From Gammaproteobacteria bacterium (GTDB lineage: Bacteria; Pseudomonadota; Gammaproteobacteria; Pseudomonadales; Pseudohongiellaceae), in NCBI GenBank assembly GCA_021773355.1, contig JAJFKE010000038.1, positions 186,001-250,000 of the forward strand: 64,000 nt of DNA, in the 5' to 3' direction. The notes under the pieces were generated by a model, which saw only the letters and a list, made by a program, of their open reading frames with translations, did not search any database and was not told the origin of the DNA. Below, in pieces: positions 36,019-45,130 of the stretch (position 1 is the first letter of the stretch; each line of letters begins with the position of its first letter). The translations under genes and the position numbers were made by a program.

Positions 36019-36675
36019 TTAAGCTTCTATCTCGCAATCCTCGGCACCGATGTCAACAGCTCTGGTCGCAATCGAGCGTACCAATTGCTTTGGAATTGCT
36101 GAAGGCGAATCAGACACGATTTTCTTAATCACTGCATAGGGGTTTAAAATAAGAACGTGCTCAAATTCACCAGAATCCCCTTCGGCTGCGTGAATAAACC
36201 CAAACTCAACAAGCGAGCGCATGCGGCCTTTCCATACCGTTGACTTACGTTCACCCGAAAAACCGGATTCTGAAGCAAATGCTTCTTGCGCTTGAATTCT
36301 TAAATAGCTTGAATCAAAAACCCTACACCAAAGCGCTAAGTAAGCAGATGATGCAGGCTTTCCTTTAGTTAGGGCATCTATAATAGCCATTACATGAGGC
36401 ATGGTTCGCGGTATCGTGGTGAAACCATCGTTCGAATTTCTGTTCCATAAATCATCTTCACTAATGTCTGGCCACAACTTTTCTCTAAGCTCGGCTTCCC
36501 GTTCGGCTTTTTTCTTCCTTTTGGGCTTTGCTGCTTTCTTTAAAGCACGTGCAATCTCAGGAGAGAGTTTTGGAGCTACTGTGGATGGCGGTGGCGCCTT
36601 TTTTGTCGCCGGATCAGTTATAGGTTTGTCAGTTACCGCCTTTTTACTCTTAGTTTTCGTCTTCGTTTTGGTCAT
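36019..36675 (-). CDS. Winged-helix protein of plasmid/ICE replication type
   Basis: A 218-residue protein. The first 70 residues are Lys/Pro/Ala-rich and disordered; the rest (DGFTTIPRTMPHVMAIIDAL..., SSAYLALWCRVFDSSY, then ERKSTVWKGRMRSLVEFGFIH) has the pattern of a winged-helix domain like those of plasmid replication-control proteins. Proteins with this core occur in proteobacterial plasmids and integrative elements next to RadC and relaxase genes, as here. An iteron-like array lies upstream. A replication or stability role is inferred. The ribosome-binding site GGAAGA precedes ATG 36675. Confidence 0.65.
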   Translation of the reverse strand: MTKTKTKTKSKKAVTDKPITDPATKKAPPPSTVAPKLSPEIARALKKAAKPKRKKKAEREAELREKLWPDISEDDLWNRNSNDGFTTIPRTMPHVMAIIDALTKGKPASSAYLALWCRVFDSSYLRIQAQEAFASESGFSGERKSTVWKGRMRSLVEFGFIHAAEGDSGEFEHVLILNPYAVIKKIVSDSPSAIPKQLVRSIATRAVDIGAEDCEIEA

Positions 36676-37084
36676 TACCCGTCTTCCTTCACAATACTTG
36701 ATGATGGCTGGCAGTATTACCTATAATCTCTTTAATATCAATGAGTTAAGATATTTTGCGCACATGGCTTACCCTGACTTTAGATTGCATGGTTAAAGCG
36801 GTTGCGGTTCATGCTGACACAACTCAACCTCTCAGTTGTAATGTATAGTACGCACATCTACTGTATCTTTTACTGTATCTTTCTGATTTAAATAGTGAAT
36901 TGATCGAATTGTGGTGCTCACTGTGCTCACTGTGCTCCATGTGCTCCGGTGCTCCTTGTGCTCACGGTGGGGGTGCAGGGGGCATCTCTACAAGTTTCCC
37001 TAAATTGAACTGCAGACACTTTATAAGAATTTTTTAACTCGCATTTTCCACTTTGAGCACAACCAATTTTAAGAAAGTTTCCAC
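36676..37084. other. 410-base gene-free region, possible replication origin
   Basis: No gene. It holds an ACTGTATCTTT direct repeat (two adjacent copies near 36860-36885), an iteron-like array (36914-36963), and a single reversed unit GAGCAC at 37055-37060. The region lies between the divergent winged-helix gene and radC, as expected for an origin or a shared control region. Confidence 0.5.
36914..36963 (+). repeat. Six iteron-like GTGCTC repeats
   Basis: GTGCTC occurs at 36914, 36923, 36932, 36941, 36949 and 36958, spaced 9, 9, 9, 8 and 9 bases. Most copies extend to TGTGCTCNC. Such short, regular, tandem repeats near a replication-type gene resemble iterons or an operator array. Confidence 0.7.
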
Positions 37085-37525
37085 ATGTCAGAACAAGCAA
37101 CTATCGACCAAGCTCTATCCATCCTAGAATCTCGCCTTAATCAACCCCAAGAGTATTTTACCAAGTCCCGAGATACTCAGGCTTATCTAACAATAAAATT
37201 CAATGGGCTGGAACATGAGTCCTTCCGTGTGATGTTTTTAGACAATCAACACGGACTTATCGAACTAAAGGAAATGTTCCGCGGTACAATCGATGGGGCG
37301 GCTGTCTATCCGCGCGAAGTAGTTAAAGCCGCACTACAATTCAACGCCGCAGCTGTCATTTTTGCGCACAACCACCCTTCGGGAGTAAATGAGCCCAGCA
37401 TGGCTGACAAGCACATTACTAAGCGCCTTGTTGATGCATTGCAAACAATCGATATAAGGGTTTTAGATCACATCGTAATTGGTGGGAATAAAGCTTATTC
37501 CTTCGCAGAGCATGGCTTACTTTGA
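37085..37525 (+). CDS. radC: RadC-family JAB-domain protein (short, element type)
   Basis: A 146-residue protein made up almost wholly of the RadC/JAB1 metalloprotease-like domain. The metal motif is FAHNHPSGVNEPSMADKHIT (HxHPSG and Asp). It lacks the N-terminal helix-hairpin-helix of chromosomal RadC (about 225 residues). Short RadC proteins are typical of integrative elements and plasmids; their activity is unsettled. Its stop is 14 bases from the stop of the convergent resolvase gene. Confidence 0.9.
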   Translation: MSEQATIDQALSILESRLNQPQEYFTKSRDTQAYLTIKFNGLEHESFRVMFLDNQHGLIELKEMFRGTIDGAAVYPREVVKAALQFNAAAVIFAHNHPSGVNEPSMADKHITKRLVDALQTIDIRVLDHIVIGGNKAYSFAEHGLL

Positions 37526-37539
37526 ACAGGGGTTTTACC

Positions 37540-38112
37540 CTACTCACCTAAAGCGCGTTTGATTGTATTGGGAGAGACCTCAAAGGCGCGGGCAATGGCT
37601 GACATTGATAAGCAGTTGTCTTGTCGCATACTGCGAGCTGTGGCGATATTGGCGTCACTGAGCTTAGGAGGACGGCCAAAGCGAACACCCACGGCTCTAC
37701 GCGCTGCCATCCCGCCTTTAGTACGTTCTCCACAAATTGCGCTTTCATGTTCAGCCAGGGCAGCAAAGATTGTAAAAGTGAGTTTGCCGCCAGCCGTTGT
37801 TATATCAAGATTCTGGGTCAAGGAGTGGAGCTGGATATTGCGCTCTTCGAATTTCTTGAGAAGCAATAGTAATTCCAGCGTATCGCGCCCCAATCGATCT
37901 AGCTTGTGAACCACCAAAGTATCACCATCGCATAGAACTTTTAGTGCTTGTTTTAGTCCCTTACGCTGGAAGGTTTTACCCGACATTCCGAAGTCGTGAA
38001 AGACCTCTTCACAACCTGCTTTTGCCAGTGCAGTAAGCTGCATATCCAAATGTTGATCAGTCGTTGAAACCCGTGCGTAGCCTAACTTTCGGCTTGCCGA
38101 CTCTTCGGTCAT
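37540..38112 (-). CDS. Resolvase/invertase-type serine recombinase
   Basis: A 190-residue small serine recombinase. Catalytic serine in YARVSTTDQHLDMQ, conserved KLDRLGRDTLELL, and a C-terminal helix-turn-helix (SMSAIARAFEVSPNTIKRAL) for DNA binding. ATG 38112 follows GGAGGA closely; the longer upstream reading is not needed. It likely resolves dimers or inverts DNA within the element. A hairpin CCCTTG-caa-CAAGGG lies at its start region. Confidence 0.92.
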   Translation of the reverse strand: MTEESASRKLGYARVSTTDQHLDMQLTALAKAGCEEVFHDFGMSGKTFQRKGLKQALKVLCDGDTLVVHKLDRLGRDTLELLLLLKKFEERNIQLHSLTQNLDITTAGGKLTFTIFAALAEHESAICGERTKGGMAARRAVGVRFGRPPKLSDANIATARSMRQDNCLSMSAIARAFEVSPNTIKRALGE

Positions 38113-38265
38113 GCTGTCCTCCATCCCTTGCAACAAGGGAACCTTTTTTGCTCCCTCTCATTTTGCACCTCGCACCAGCCTTGGTTTACACCTAAGGCTT
38201 TCTTTAATAACGAATATTTTCTTGCCATATTTTGATACCCTGAAGACTCTCATAATGGTTCCTTT

Positions 38266-38604
38266 TTGAAGCTAGCGCGATGCGTTGCCTTTGGCTTTAC
38301 CTGCTTGATTTCTAGCACGATTTATCCACAGGAGGGTGATAGCGAAGGATTCAAGAATAGGGATTTTCTGTTACTTGAAGACGAACAAGTAAAGTATTGG
38401 CTCACTGGTGCAATTGAGGCTCTGTATCACGTGGCTGCCGCTAAAAGTGAAGAAAAGGGGCAATGTGTATTCGATTGGTACTATACGGATACTCCACAGA
38501 AGAACGGCATTATTCTGGGTAGCATAGAGAAATACCCAAACTCTACCCCTAGTGCTGTTTTATTGGCTCTAACTGAGTTGGAATGCGGTACATATAGGAA
38601 GTAG
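38266..38604 (+). CDS. Small secreted protein (Rap1a/Tai-like pattern)
   Basis: A 112-residue protein with a signal peptide (residues 1-20, cleavage near STIYPQ). The start is TTG 38266. The mature part has two Cys (KGQCVFDW and ELECGTY) that may form a disulfide, and the order of a helix, Cys, helix recalls the Rap1a/Tai immunity fold. That fold assignment is weak. It is alone on the plus strand, between resolvase and relaxase modules, and converges with the coiled-coil gene, with the two stops directly adjacent. Confidence 0.5.
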   Translation: MKLARCVAFGFTCLISSTIYPQEGDSEGFKNRDFLLLEDEQVKYWLTGAIEALYHVAAAKSEEKGQCVFDWYYTDTPQKNGIILGSIEKYPNSTPSAVLLALTELECGTYRK

Positions 38605-39333
38605 CTATAGATTAAGTTCGGGCAATTTTGCGGTAGGCGTCGCGCTCACTTCAAGGCTGGAGTGAACCTCTTGAGAATTTCTAACGCTTGTCTCAATCGC
38701 ATTTACTTCCTCACTAATTTCAAGCATGCGTTCAGAAGAAACCGGATTATCCTCGTCTTCCATTTCATTGCGAAGTTTACTTAGGTGATCTCCATGCGAA
38801 TTCATGCGCTCATGGGACAGTCTAGCTTCTTCTAATTCGGCCAGTTGTCCTTGATAGGTTTCCCAAGAAGGGGAGCCTTCGCGCCACGAAATATCATCTA
38901 ACTCACTATCCTCTACAACGCGCTCATCAAATGTAAAAACGGAGCCATTCTCCGCCTGAAATACTTCTGTACCGTCAGTCAAAGCGCTAGCAGCGTCCAA
39001 TGATCCCCGTACAGCAGATTGCGCCTCGCTTACCCACTCGGCAGATCTGATCTGAGCTGCGTAAACAGCATCCTCAGCATCATTGAGATTTTGCATCAGG
39101 GCTTGATATTGCGCCGCATAGCGAGTGTTTAATCTAAGGGCTTGTGAAAGAGATTGCTTCGTGCGCTTTTGAACACTTTGTTCGTGCTCATCTTTGTCCT
39201 TCAAACCACGATTGATGCGGCGGCCGGTGTCGAAATTCCCAGCGAGGGCATTATTGTGATCCTCGCGCTCTTGTACCAGTCGCCTAGTAGCTTTGGATTT
39301 TTCAACCCTTAGAAATTCCTCATCGATTCCCAC
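38605..39333 (-). CDS. Coiled-coil protein downstream of the relaxase
   Basis: A 242-residue, highly charged helical protein starting at GTG 39333. Long coiled-coil regions (residues about 40-110 and 160-220) with many Glu, Gln and Ala; no TM, no known domain. It follows mobC and mobA on the same strand, 84 bases after the relaxase stop, so it is probably a mobilization accessory protein. Confidence 0.6.
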   Translation of the reverse strand: MGIDEEFLRVEKSKATRRLVQEREDHNNALAGNFDTGRRINRGLKDKDEHEQSVQKRTKQSLSQALRLNTRYAAQYQALMQNLNDAEDAVYAAQIRSAEWVSEAQSAVRGSLDAASALTDGTEVFQAENGSVFTFDERVVEDSELDDISWREGSPSWETYQGQLAELEEARLSHERMNSHGDHLSKLRNEMEDEDNPVSSERMLEISEEVNAIETSVRNSQEVHSSLEVSATPTAKLPELNL

Positions 39334-39417
39334 GGCACACCTTCTTTCTGCACATCATTATACCTGTGTAATTATTAAGAATTGGCTAACAAATATTGGC
39401 TAGCGCTTTTATTGAGC

Positions 39418-40704
39418 CTACATATTCAAGCTGGGAGTGGGTTCTTGCCTTACTGCGGCTTGCTCTTGAAACTGGCTTTTTAGCTGCTGGGTATTCTCAG
39501 CAGCTTTGGGTGAGTAGACTGACTCCTTAATCTGAGTAATGTCTTGTTTTTGTTGTTGCTCGATCTGGCGAATACTTTGTTGCAAAGGCTGGCGCTCATT
39601 TAGTTGTTGTTGAGTGAGTTTGTCTTGTTCGATTTGATCTCGGTTGTAACTTTGGTTTGCCTCAACCTCATTTTGGTGAACAATGGCTTTTTGCTTGCCC
39701 GTAATACGCTGCCATAGGCCACGCATGCCCGTATACAGCCTGTCTTGCCTCTCACGTGTTTCGCTCTGATTGCGCTCTTCTTGCTTCCGATAGAGGGTTT
39801 CTCGCATTGTGCTATGTTGTGCCTGCATGTGTGTCTTGCGCCTTAGAAGAGGCGCAAGCTTGCGCTCATAATATTGATTGGATTTACGAACAAATTCATC
39901 TGTGCGTTGTGAAAGTGAGCGGTCAATATTAGCCTTAGTTTCCTTTGCCGAAGGTAAATTGTCATGATCCCCGAGCCGCTCTTTTAAAGCCTTAGTTTTA
40001 ACACCCATCCACTTGCTAAGAGAATAGACCTCTCCTTGATAATCAACCGCGACATAGCCACGTCTATCTCCCTTGGCGAGCTGGTAGCCACGTTCTTTGA
40101 GAGCATTCTGAAAAGCCGCCTTACTGTCCGATTGCTGCCAACATTGCTGCAACCCTACTTTAATCATGCGCGGATCAGTGCCCTGACGTTTAGCTTGCTG
40201 CCATTCAGCCAGATCAAAATTTAGCGGATTGCGCAGCTCTTTCTCGACAAAGCCTTGTGGCATCTTCCAGCCGTTTTCCAGATAGAGTTCCTTAGCAATG
40301 TCCATGAGGCGGTTTTTATAGTAATCCTGCCTCAGAGCCTTCATTTCCTGTCCGTCAATGCGACTCCAAGTGACATGTGCATGACGACGACCTTCCTTTT
40401 CATGAAATACCATGACACGTGGTTGACCCTCTAGTCCTAGATTTGCCTCAATACGGTTTGCAGCGTCCTCAAAGGTAGGGGTATTAACCTTTTCGCCCTC
40501 AGGCGGGTTCAGACTTACTGAAAATAGATATTTCTGACATTGCGTCCCTTTAGACATTGCATAGGCTTCATTCAAGGCACCGTGCACTGTCTCTGACATA
40601 AAGCCAGATACTTCGTGTACGCTCACATGTTCGTTATCACGTGAATTTAGCAAGTGGTCTGCAAGTTGACGGCCGCCGCCACGCTGACTCGCCTTGATAA
40701 TCAT
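39418..40704 (-). CDS. mobA: Relaxase MobA (MOBP-like)
   Basis: A 428-residue relaxase. The N-terminal 110 residues have the three relaxase motifs: MIIKASQRGGGRQLADHLLNS, a catalytic region around YLFSVSLNPPEGE, and the HUH-type metal triad in RRHAHVTWSRID. The remainder is long helices and coiled coil rich in Gln. It would nick oriT and lead the strand into the host's channel through the VirD4-like protein. The start overlaps the mobC stop (ATGA). Confidence 0.9.
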   Translation of the reverse strand: MIIKASQRGGGRQLADHLLNSRDNEHVSVHEVSGFMSETVHGALNEAYAMSKGTQCQKYLFSVSLNPPEGEKVNTPTFEDAANRIEANLGLEGQPRVMVFHEKEGRRHAHVTWSRIDGQEMKALRQDYYKNRLMDIAKELYLENGWKMPQGFVEKELRNPLNFDLAEWQQAKRQGTDPRMIKVGLQQCWQQSDSKAAFQNALKERGYQLAKGDRRGYVAVDYQGEVYSLSKWMGVKTKALKERLGDHDNLPSAKETKANIDRSLSQRTDEFVRKSNQYYERKLAPLLRRKTHMQAQHSTMRETLYRKQEERNQSETRERQDRLYTGMRGLWQRITGKQKAIVHQNEVEANQSYNRDQIEQDKLTQQQLNERQPLQQSIRQIEQQQKQDITQIKESVYSPKAAENTQQLKSQFQEQAAVRQEPTPSLNM

Positions 40705-41093
40705 GAGCGCTCACAAATCCCCAGCGCTCGCATTAGCAAATCCCGAATTTCCCGAAAATCCGCACAAGCTTCGAGCAGTGCCAGCCGCGCACCTTCATCA
40801 AAAACCAGCGATCCGCTGTTAACTGCCTTGGCCAACTGGTTAAGATTGCTCCCAGCTCGTGTGCTCCCCAAAGCACTTAGCACCTCTCCAAGCGCTTTCT
40901 GATCTACCACCGGATTTCGTCCTCGCGTCCGCCGAAGTGACCGGTCCGCTCCAAATAACTGATGCCGCACATACTCCCCATTCGATAGCCCAGCCGAAAG
41001 CGCCCATTTTGTAAGCAGCGCCCGCTCGTTATCGCTAAGGCGCATACAAAATGGGGAGCGTGGAGTTATTGGTGGATTTCGATCTTGCGACAT
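40701..41093 (-). CDS. mobC: Mobilization protein MobC
   Basis: A 130-residue protein with the MobC pattern: N-terminal ribbon-helix-helix (RLSDNERALLTKWALSAGL) and the conserved LSALGSTRAGSNLNQLAKAVNSG region. It melts and binds oriT for the relaxase. It overlaps mobA by four bases. AAAGGAG before the ATG lies within a small hairpin. Confidence 0.9.
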   Translation of the reverse strand: MSQDRNPPITPRSPFCMRLSDNERALLTKWALSAGLSNGEYVRHQLFGADRSLRRTRGRNPVVDQKALGEVLSALGSTRAGSNLNQLAKAVNSGSLVFDEGARLALLEACADFREIRDLLMRALGICERS

Positions 41094-41160
41094 TGCAGCT
41101 CCTTTACAGGGAGCCTACACTTCTATCCTGAGGATTCTGGGAAACATCGGTAATCTAGGG
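41094..41160. other. Candidate oriT with a nic-like site
   Basis: Directly upstream of mobC, CTATCCTG at 41123-41130 fits the YATCCTG nic core of RP4-type (MOBP) transfer origins. It lies within the inverted repeat ATCCT-G-AGGAT, and a second repeat GCTCC...GGAGC is at about 41098-41114. Position and motif agree with MobA/MobC. Confidence 0.5.
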
Positions 41161-41524
41161 CTGGAGCACGTAATCTGTTTGCTTTTCCAACCTATAGCCC
41201 TTAGTAATAGTAGTTAAACTATTATCACCAATTTCAATCGCAATTCCTCGGCGGCCTCGTATGTTATAGACCTTTCACACTTTAAAAGCGGACATTCACC
41301 GATTTGAGGCTACCGACCGAGATGTGCCAATTGCAGTCATAAGGCTGGTGATGTTTTTGCCTCCCGCAAGCGGACGCTAGAACGATAAACACACTATTCC
41401 AACGAACTCTTAAATTGTCACGCAATTCCAATAATGGCTATATTTGCCTATTTGCAATAGGACATAATGTCCTCTATAATTCAATTGTATGATTTTTGGG
41501 GGCCAGCAGGATCGTGAGGTTGAA

Positions 41525-42301
41525 ATGAATAAAGCTGAATTTAATAATTACTTAAAAGAACTTGGACTAACCCAAGTTGAAGCAGCAATGCTACTTTCAG
41601 TTTCCTCTCGTACTGTGCGACGTTGGGCAGAGAATCCCGAAGAGATACCAGGACCTGTGGAACAAGCTCTGTGTGCATGGTTAAACTTACATCATCTAGG
41701 TTTATCTTGGCGGCCCGACAGTGTGTCTTTTATTACCGAAGATGCTGAACAAATAGCTCTACATCGCCGACATACTATTGATCTAGATAGCTTGTTGCAG
41801 AAAGTTAAAGATAGAGGGGGGCCAGCCGCACCCTGGGAAGTAGATTTAGAGCGTAATTGTGCAACTTTAGGTCCTTTACACGTATCTTTTTATAGTTTGA
41901 AAAGCGGTAGTTTTTCTCCAAGCTTTTATCATCGTTCAGATGATATACCGCACGACATAGATAGAGACTGGCAATTGATTGAAGATGCTTTTGCATGTAT
42001 TGCCAATGCTATTAGCACCTATAAATACCGCATATATCACGCTAATGACAAAGCACTATTCCCTCTAACCAAAGAACAAGTTAAACATGAATACCAAAAT
42101 CTTGACACTGCATTGCATCTTTTCTCAAAAGATAAAAAGTTATCTTATGATACGAAAGTAGTTGACGAAGGCGTAATAATTTCTCTAGGAAAATTTAATT
42201 CTCAGCAAAAAGCAGATGAGTTTGTTGAACAGTTTCAGAAATGGTTAAAGGAGAAGTCGTCTTCTGGATTTTTCCCTGCCGTTCAGAAGGTAGAGGCTTG
42301 A
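41525..42301 (+). CDS. HTH transcriptional regulator-like protein
   Basis: A 258-residue protein. The N-terminal helix-turn-helix is clear (YLKELGLTQVEAAMLLSVSSRTVRRWAEN). The remaining 190 residues are unknown, with a mixed alpha/beta pattern and several aromatic residues. ATG 41525 follows GAGGTTGA; an in-frame ATG at 41489 is less likely. The 365 bases upstream (41161-41524) hold no gene. Its stop abuts the last attC of the cassette array, into which it runs convergently. Confidence 0.75.
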   Translation: MNKAEFNNYLKELGLTQVEAAMLLSVSSRTVRRWAENPEEIPGPVEQALCAWLNLHHLGLSWRPDSVSFITEDAEQIALHRRHTIDLDSLLQKVKDRGGPAAPWEVDLERNCATLGPLHVSFYSLKSGSFSPSFYHRSDDIPHDIDRDWQLIEDAFACIANAISTYKYRIYHANDKALFPLTKEQVKHEYQNLDTALHLFSKDKKLSYDTKVVDEGVIISLGKFNSQQKADEFVEQFQKWLKEKSSSGFFPAVQKVEA

Positions 42302-42350
42302 ATAATGGGCAGGATGATAGCTCTGTCCTTGATTGATTTAATTGTTAGGT
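42292..42350 (-). repeat. attC site 6 (left end of the array, degenerate)
   Basis: Minus strand: R'' ACCTAAC (42344-42350), then AATTAAATCAATCAAGGACAG, and the partner half CCTGCCCATTATTCAAG. The spacer arms match the other attC sites, but the R' core is not GTTRRRY here, so the site is truncated or mutated where the HTH gene ends. Confidence 0.65.
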
Positions 42351-42384
42351 AGCTACTCTCGCACATAAGGGCCCAGTATTATTG

Positions 42385-42551
42385 TCATTTCTGGGAGATC
42401 AAATTTCTGTGAATCCACGCTAAACGATAGTGCTCGATAGCCAAGTCGATATCACCAGCCCTTAAGTATGTATCAGTTAAACACTCGGTTATAAAAGCAG
42501 ATGTTGGGTAATTCTCTTCAGCCCATTCTGATAAGCGGTATTTGTAGCCCT
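42385..42551 (-). pseudogene. C-terminal fragment of a TPR-like cassette gene
   Basis: On the minus strand a frame reads KYRLSEWAEENYPTSAFITE, then LTDTYLRAGDIDLAIEHYRLAW, and stops at TGA (42385-42387). It has the heptad-like pattern of one TPR repeat, but no start: a TAG lies just upstream. It overlaps the end of the 150-residue ORF in another frame. Probably the surviving 3' end of a cassette gene. Confidence 0.5.
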
Positions 42552-42970
42552 AATCCGTCGGCAATGATTACAGTTCCAAGAATAATTGCTGCCAGTGTAA
42601 TACCTGTAGCAGTGCGATAAACCCAATTCTTGAGGTGGTCCCAGGTATTCGCCCAATCAGTCTGTTTGCGATTATTGGATAGGTCGATGTAGCGTCTAAC
42701 AACATCTCGATAATTTACTCTTAAGTTATCTAATCTATTAATGTAGTGATCATTGCTTTTGAGCAAATTGGTGATTCGCTCCGGAATATATTTAGATTGC
42801 TTTAAAGGTTCAAATTCGCCCGACTCAATCTTTTCAGAAACAATGCGCGTAGCAAGGTCAATGAGCTCATGGAGATTTTGATCAAATTTGTCTTCAGTAG
42901 TCGGGGTCCAGTGTCCATGCAGAGTAACTATTTCGGGCCACTTGTCTTTCAGAGATTTCACATCATTCAT
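42518..42970 (-). CDS. Cassette gene: membrane-anchored hypothetical protein
   Basis: A 150-residue protein: a helical N-terminal region (residues 1-110) with DRRYIDLSN-like charged helices and a C-terminal membrane helix (TGITLAAIILGTVIIADGL). It begins 2 bases from attC 5 in the cassette direction. The last residues may be an artefact, since a TPR-like relic in another frame overlaps its end. The family is not recognised. Confidence 0.55.
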   Translation of the reverse strand: MNDVKSLKDKWPEIVTLHGHWTPTTEDKFDQNLHELIDLATRIVSEKIESGEFEPLKQSKYIPERITNLLKSNDHYINRLDNLRVNYRDVVRRYIDLSNNRKQTDWANTWDHLKNWVYRTATGITLAAIILGTVIIADGLGLQIPLIRMG

Positions 42971-42971
42971 T

Positions 42972-43034
42972 GTTTAATACCGTGTTTTATAGGAGGCAGC
43001 GAAGCTGCTTTTCTTTTTGATTTGTTTGTTATGT
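42972..43034 (-). repeat. attC site 5
   Basis: Minus strand: ACATAAC (43028-43034), then AAACAAATCAAAAAGAAAAG, a short CAGC/GCTG stem, and GTATTAAAC at the other end (R' close to GTTAAAC, first bases changed). 63 bases. The stop codon of the 254-residue ORF lies within the R'' core, a common feature of cassettes. Confidence 0.7.
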
Positions 43035-43793
43035 GCCGACCCGACGCCTTGCGTCCTCCAAGAGCCCTTCGTAATCTTCAGGGTGCATATCAAAATTTTG
43101 GTACGCATTAACAATTTCATCGTAGGTAGGCATTGATGGATCAAATTTATCCATTCCTCTAGCAAACGGATAGAGTTTACTAACTAGTGCGTGTAATAGT
43201 GCCAAATCGTAAAGATAATTCAGAGCATTACCCAGAGTGGGAATCGTTTCGCTGTCAGGTGTGAACATTTCTGAGAATCCCGTGATCCTTGCTTTTTGAA
43301 TCTGTAATCTCATAAGTATAAATGCGAGTCTATCCCCAACGTCAGGCTCCGCATATTTGATACAATTTGAAAATATCTCTTTGTAATCTGTTGGTGTATC
43401 AGGAGGTGTATTCTCCAATGGAGTCTTAAGTTGGTTTCCTTCACCTTGCACTCTAGGCCAAGCTTCAACTAGCAGCCTTGAGCAAAATCTAAAATAGAGA
43501 ATCAACTCGCTCAATGCTTCTGGCAAGAATGCCTTAGCAGCAACAAATTCACGGTCACGCTGCTTGTTAGCGCTATATTTTGAAATGTTCAAAGCAATAA
43601 TGCTCGACGTAAATGCCAACATCCCAACATTCAAACCCTGCCAACTATTCCACGTTTTTTGAACATGTATCCAGTCGCCATTAAACCAAGGCGTAACAAA
43701 CATGAATATTACATATGCAAAAATAACTGGAATAGCAATCCAATTTGTGAACCTAATTAGGGTATCAGGTTTTAGTCCTCCGAAATGTGTCAA
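43029..43793 (-). CDS. Cassette gene: two-TM hypothetical protein
   Basis: A 254-residue protein starting at TTG 43793 (AGGAA eight bases upstream). Two N-terminal membrane helices (residues about 12-36 and 50-70) are followed by a helical cytoplasmic domain of 180 residues. No family is recognised. The stop TAA is part of attC 5, and the start lies 63 bases from the remaining half of the attC disrupted by the IS110 element. Confidence 0.65.
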   Translation of the reverse strand: MTHFGGLKPDTLIRFTNWIAIPVIFAYVIFMFVTPWFNGDWIHVQKTWNSWQGLNVGMLAFTSSIIALNISKYSANKQRDREFVAAKAFLPEALSELILYFRFCSRLLVEAWPRVQGEGNQLKTPLENTPPDTPTDYKEIFSNCIKYAEPDVGDRLAFILMRLQIQKARITGFSEMFTPDSETIPTLGNALNYLYDLALLHALVSKLYPFARGMDKFDPSMPTYDEIVNAYQNFDMHPEDYEGLLEDARRRVGT

Positions 43794-43856
43794 TTAAATT
43801 TCCTGTTTTCAGTTGCGGCCGTCTTACATATCAATGGGCTAGAACACTACAGTACA

Positions 43857-43867
43857 CATAACGCCCT
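43857..43867 (-). repeat. attC site 3, left part (split by IS110 element)
   Basis: CATAACGCCCT is the R' end of an attC (GTTATG on the minus strand). The rest of the same site is at 46265-46317. Removing the insertion restores a 62-base attC whose arms match the neighbouring sites. Confidence 0.8.
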
Positions 43868-43924
43868 TGTATGGTTGTTCTAGTGCCTTGTTTGAGTTTT
43901 TCTTTCTTTATCCTAAGCGGGTAA

Positions 43925-44085
43925 ATTGGGGCCCACCTTCAGTAGCAGCCGAAGGCCTATCTGCAGCAGCTTGTTAACGCCCAGGTTCGAAAACCGGTAT
44001 TCAGTGTAAGCGTTGCAGATCTCTATTAGGCACAACTCGAATAGTCATGAGGGCCCCGAGCCCGTATAGCAAGGCAGAGGTAGCT
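43925..44085 (+). ncRNA. Candidate bridge RNA of the IS110 element
   Basis: Three stem-loops are visible in the non-coding left end. (1) CCTTC...GAAGG (43936-43955). (2) Target loop: stem CTGCA/TGCAG plus GCTT/AAGC, apical hairpin GGTT-CGAA-AACC, and in the internal loop TAACGCCC (43975-43982) and TATTCAG (43998-44004). (3) Donor loop: apical GGGC-CCCGA-GCCC, flanked by ATAGTCA (44041-44047) and GTATAGCAAG (44064-44073). The first target guide equals the attC sequence left of the insertion, the second is the complement of the sequence to its right; ATAGTCA equals the right end of the element. This matches the design known from IS621. Confidence 0.82.
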
Positions 44086-44088
44086 TAA

Positions 44089-45123
<1,035 letters not shown>

Positions 45124-45130
<7 letters not shown>

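Noticed and set aside
36914-36963. CRISPR array
   Set aside because: Repeat units are six to nine bases with no spacers and no cas genes; no CRISPR array was found anywhere in the window.
38124-38144. CCCTTG-caa-CAAGGG hairpin followed by a T-run at the resolvase start
   Set aside because: Lies across the resolvase ribosome-binding region with no plus-strand gene ending before it; could be an operator, but a terminator role is not supported.
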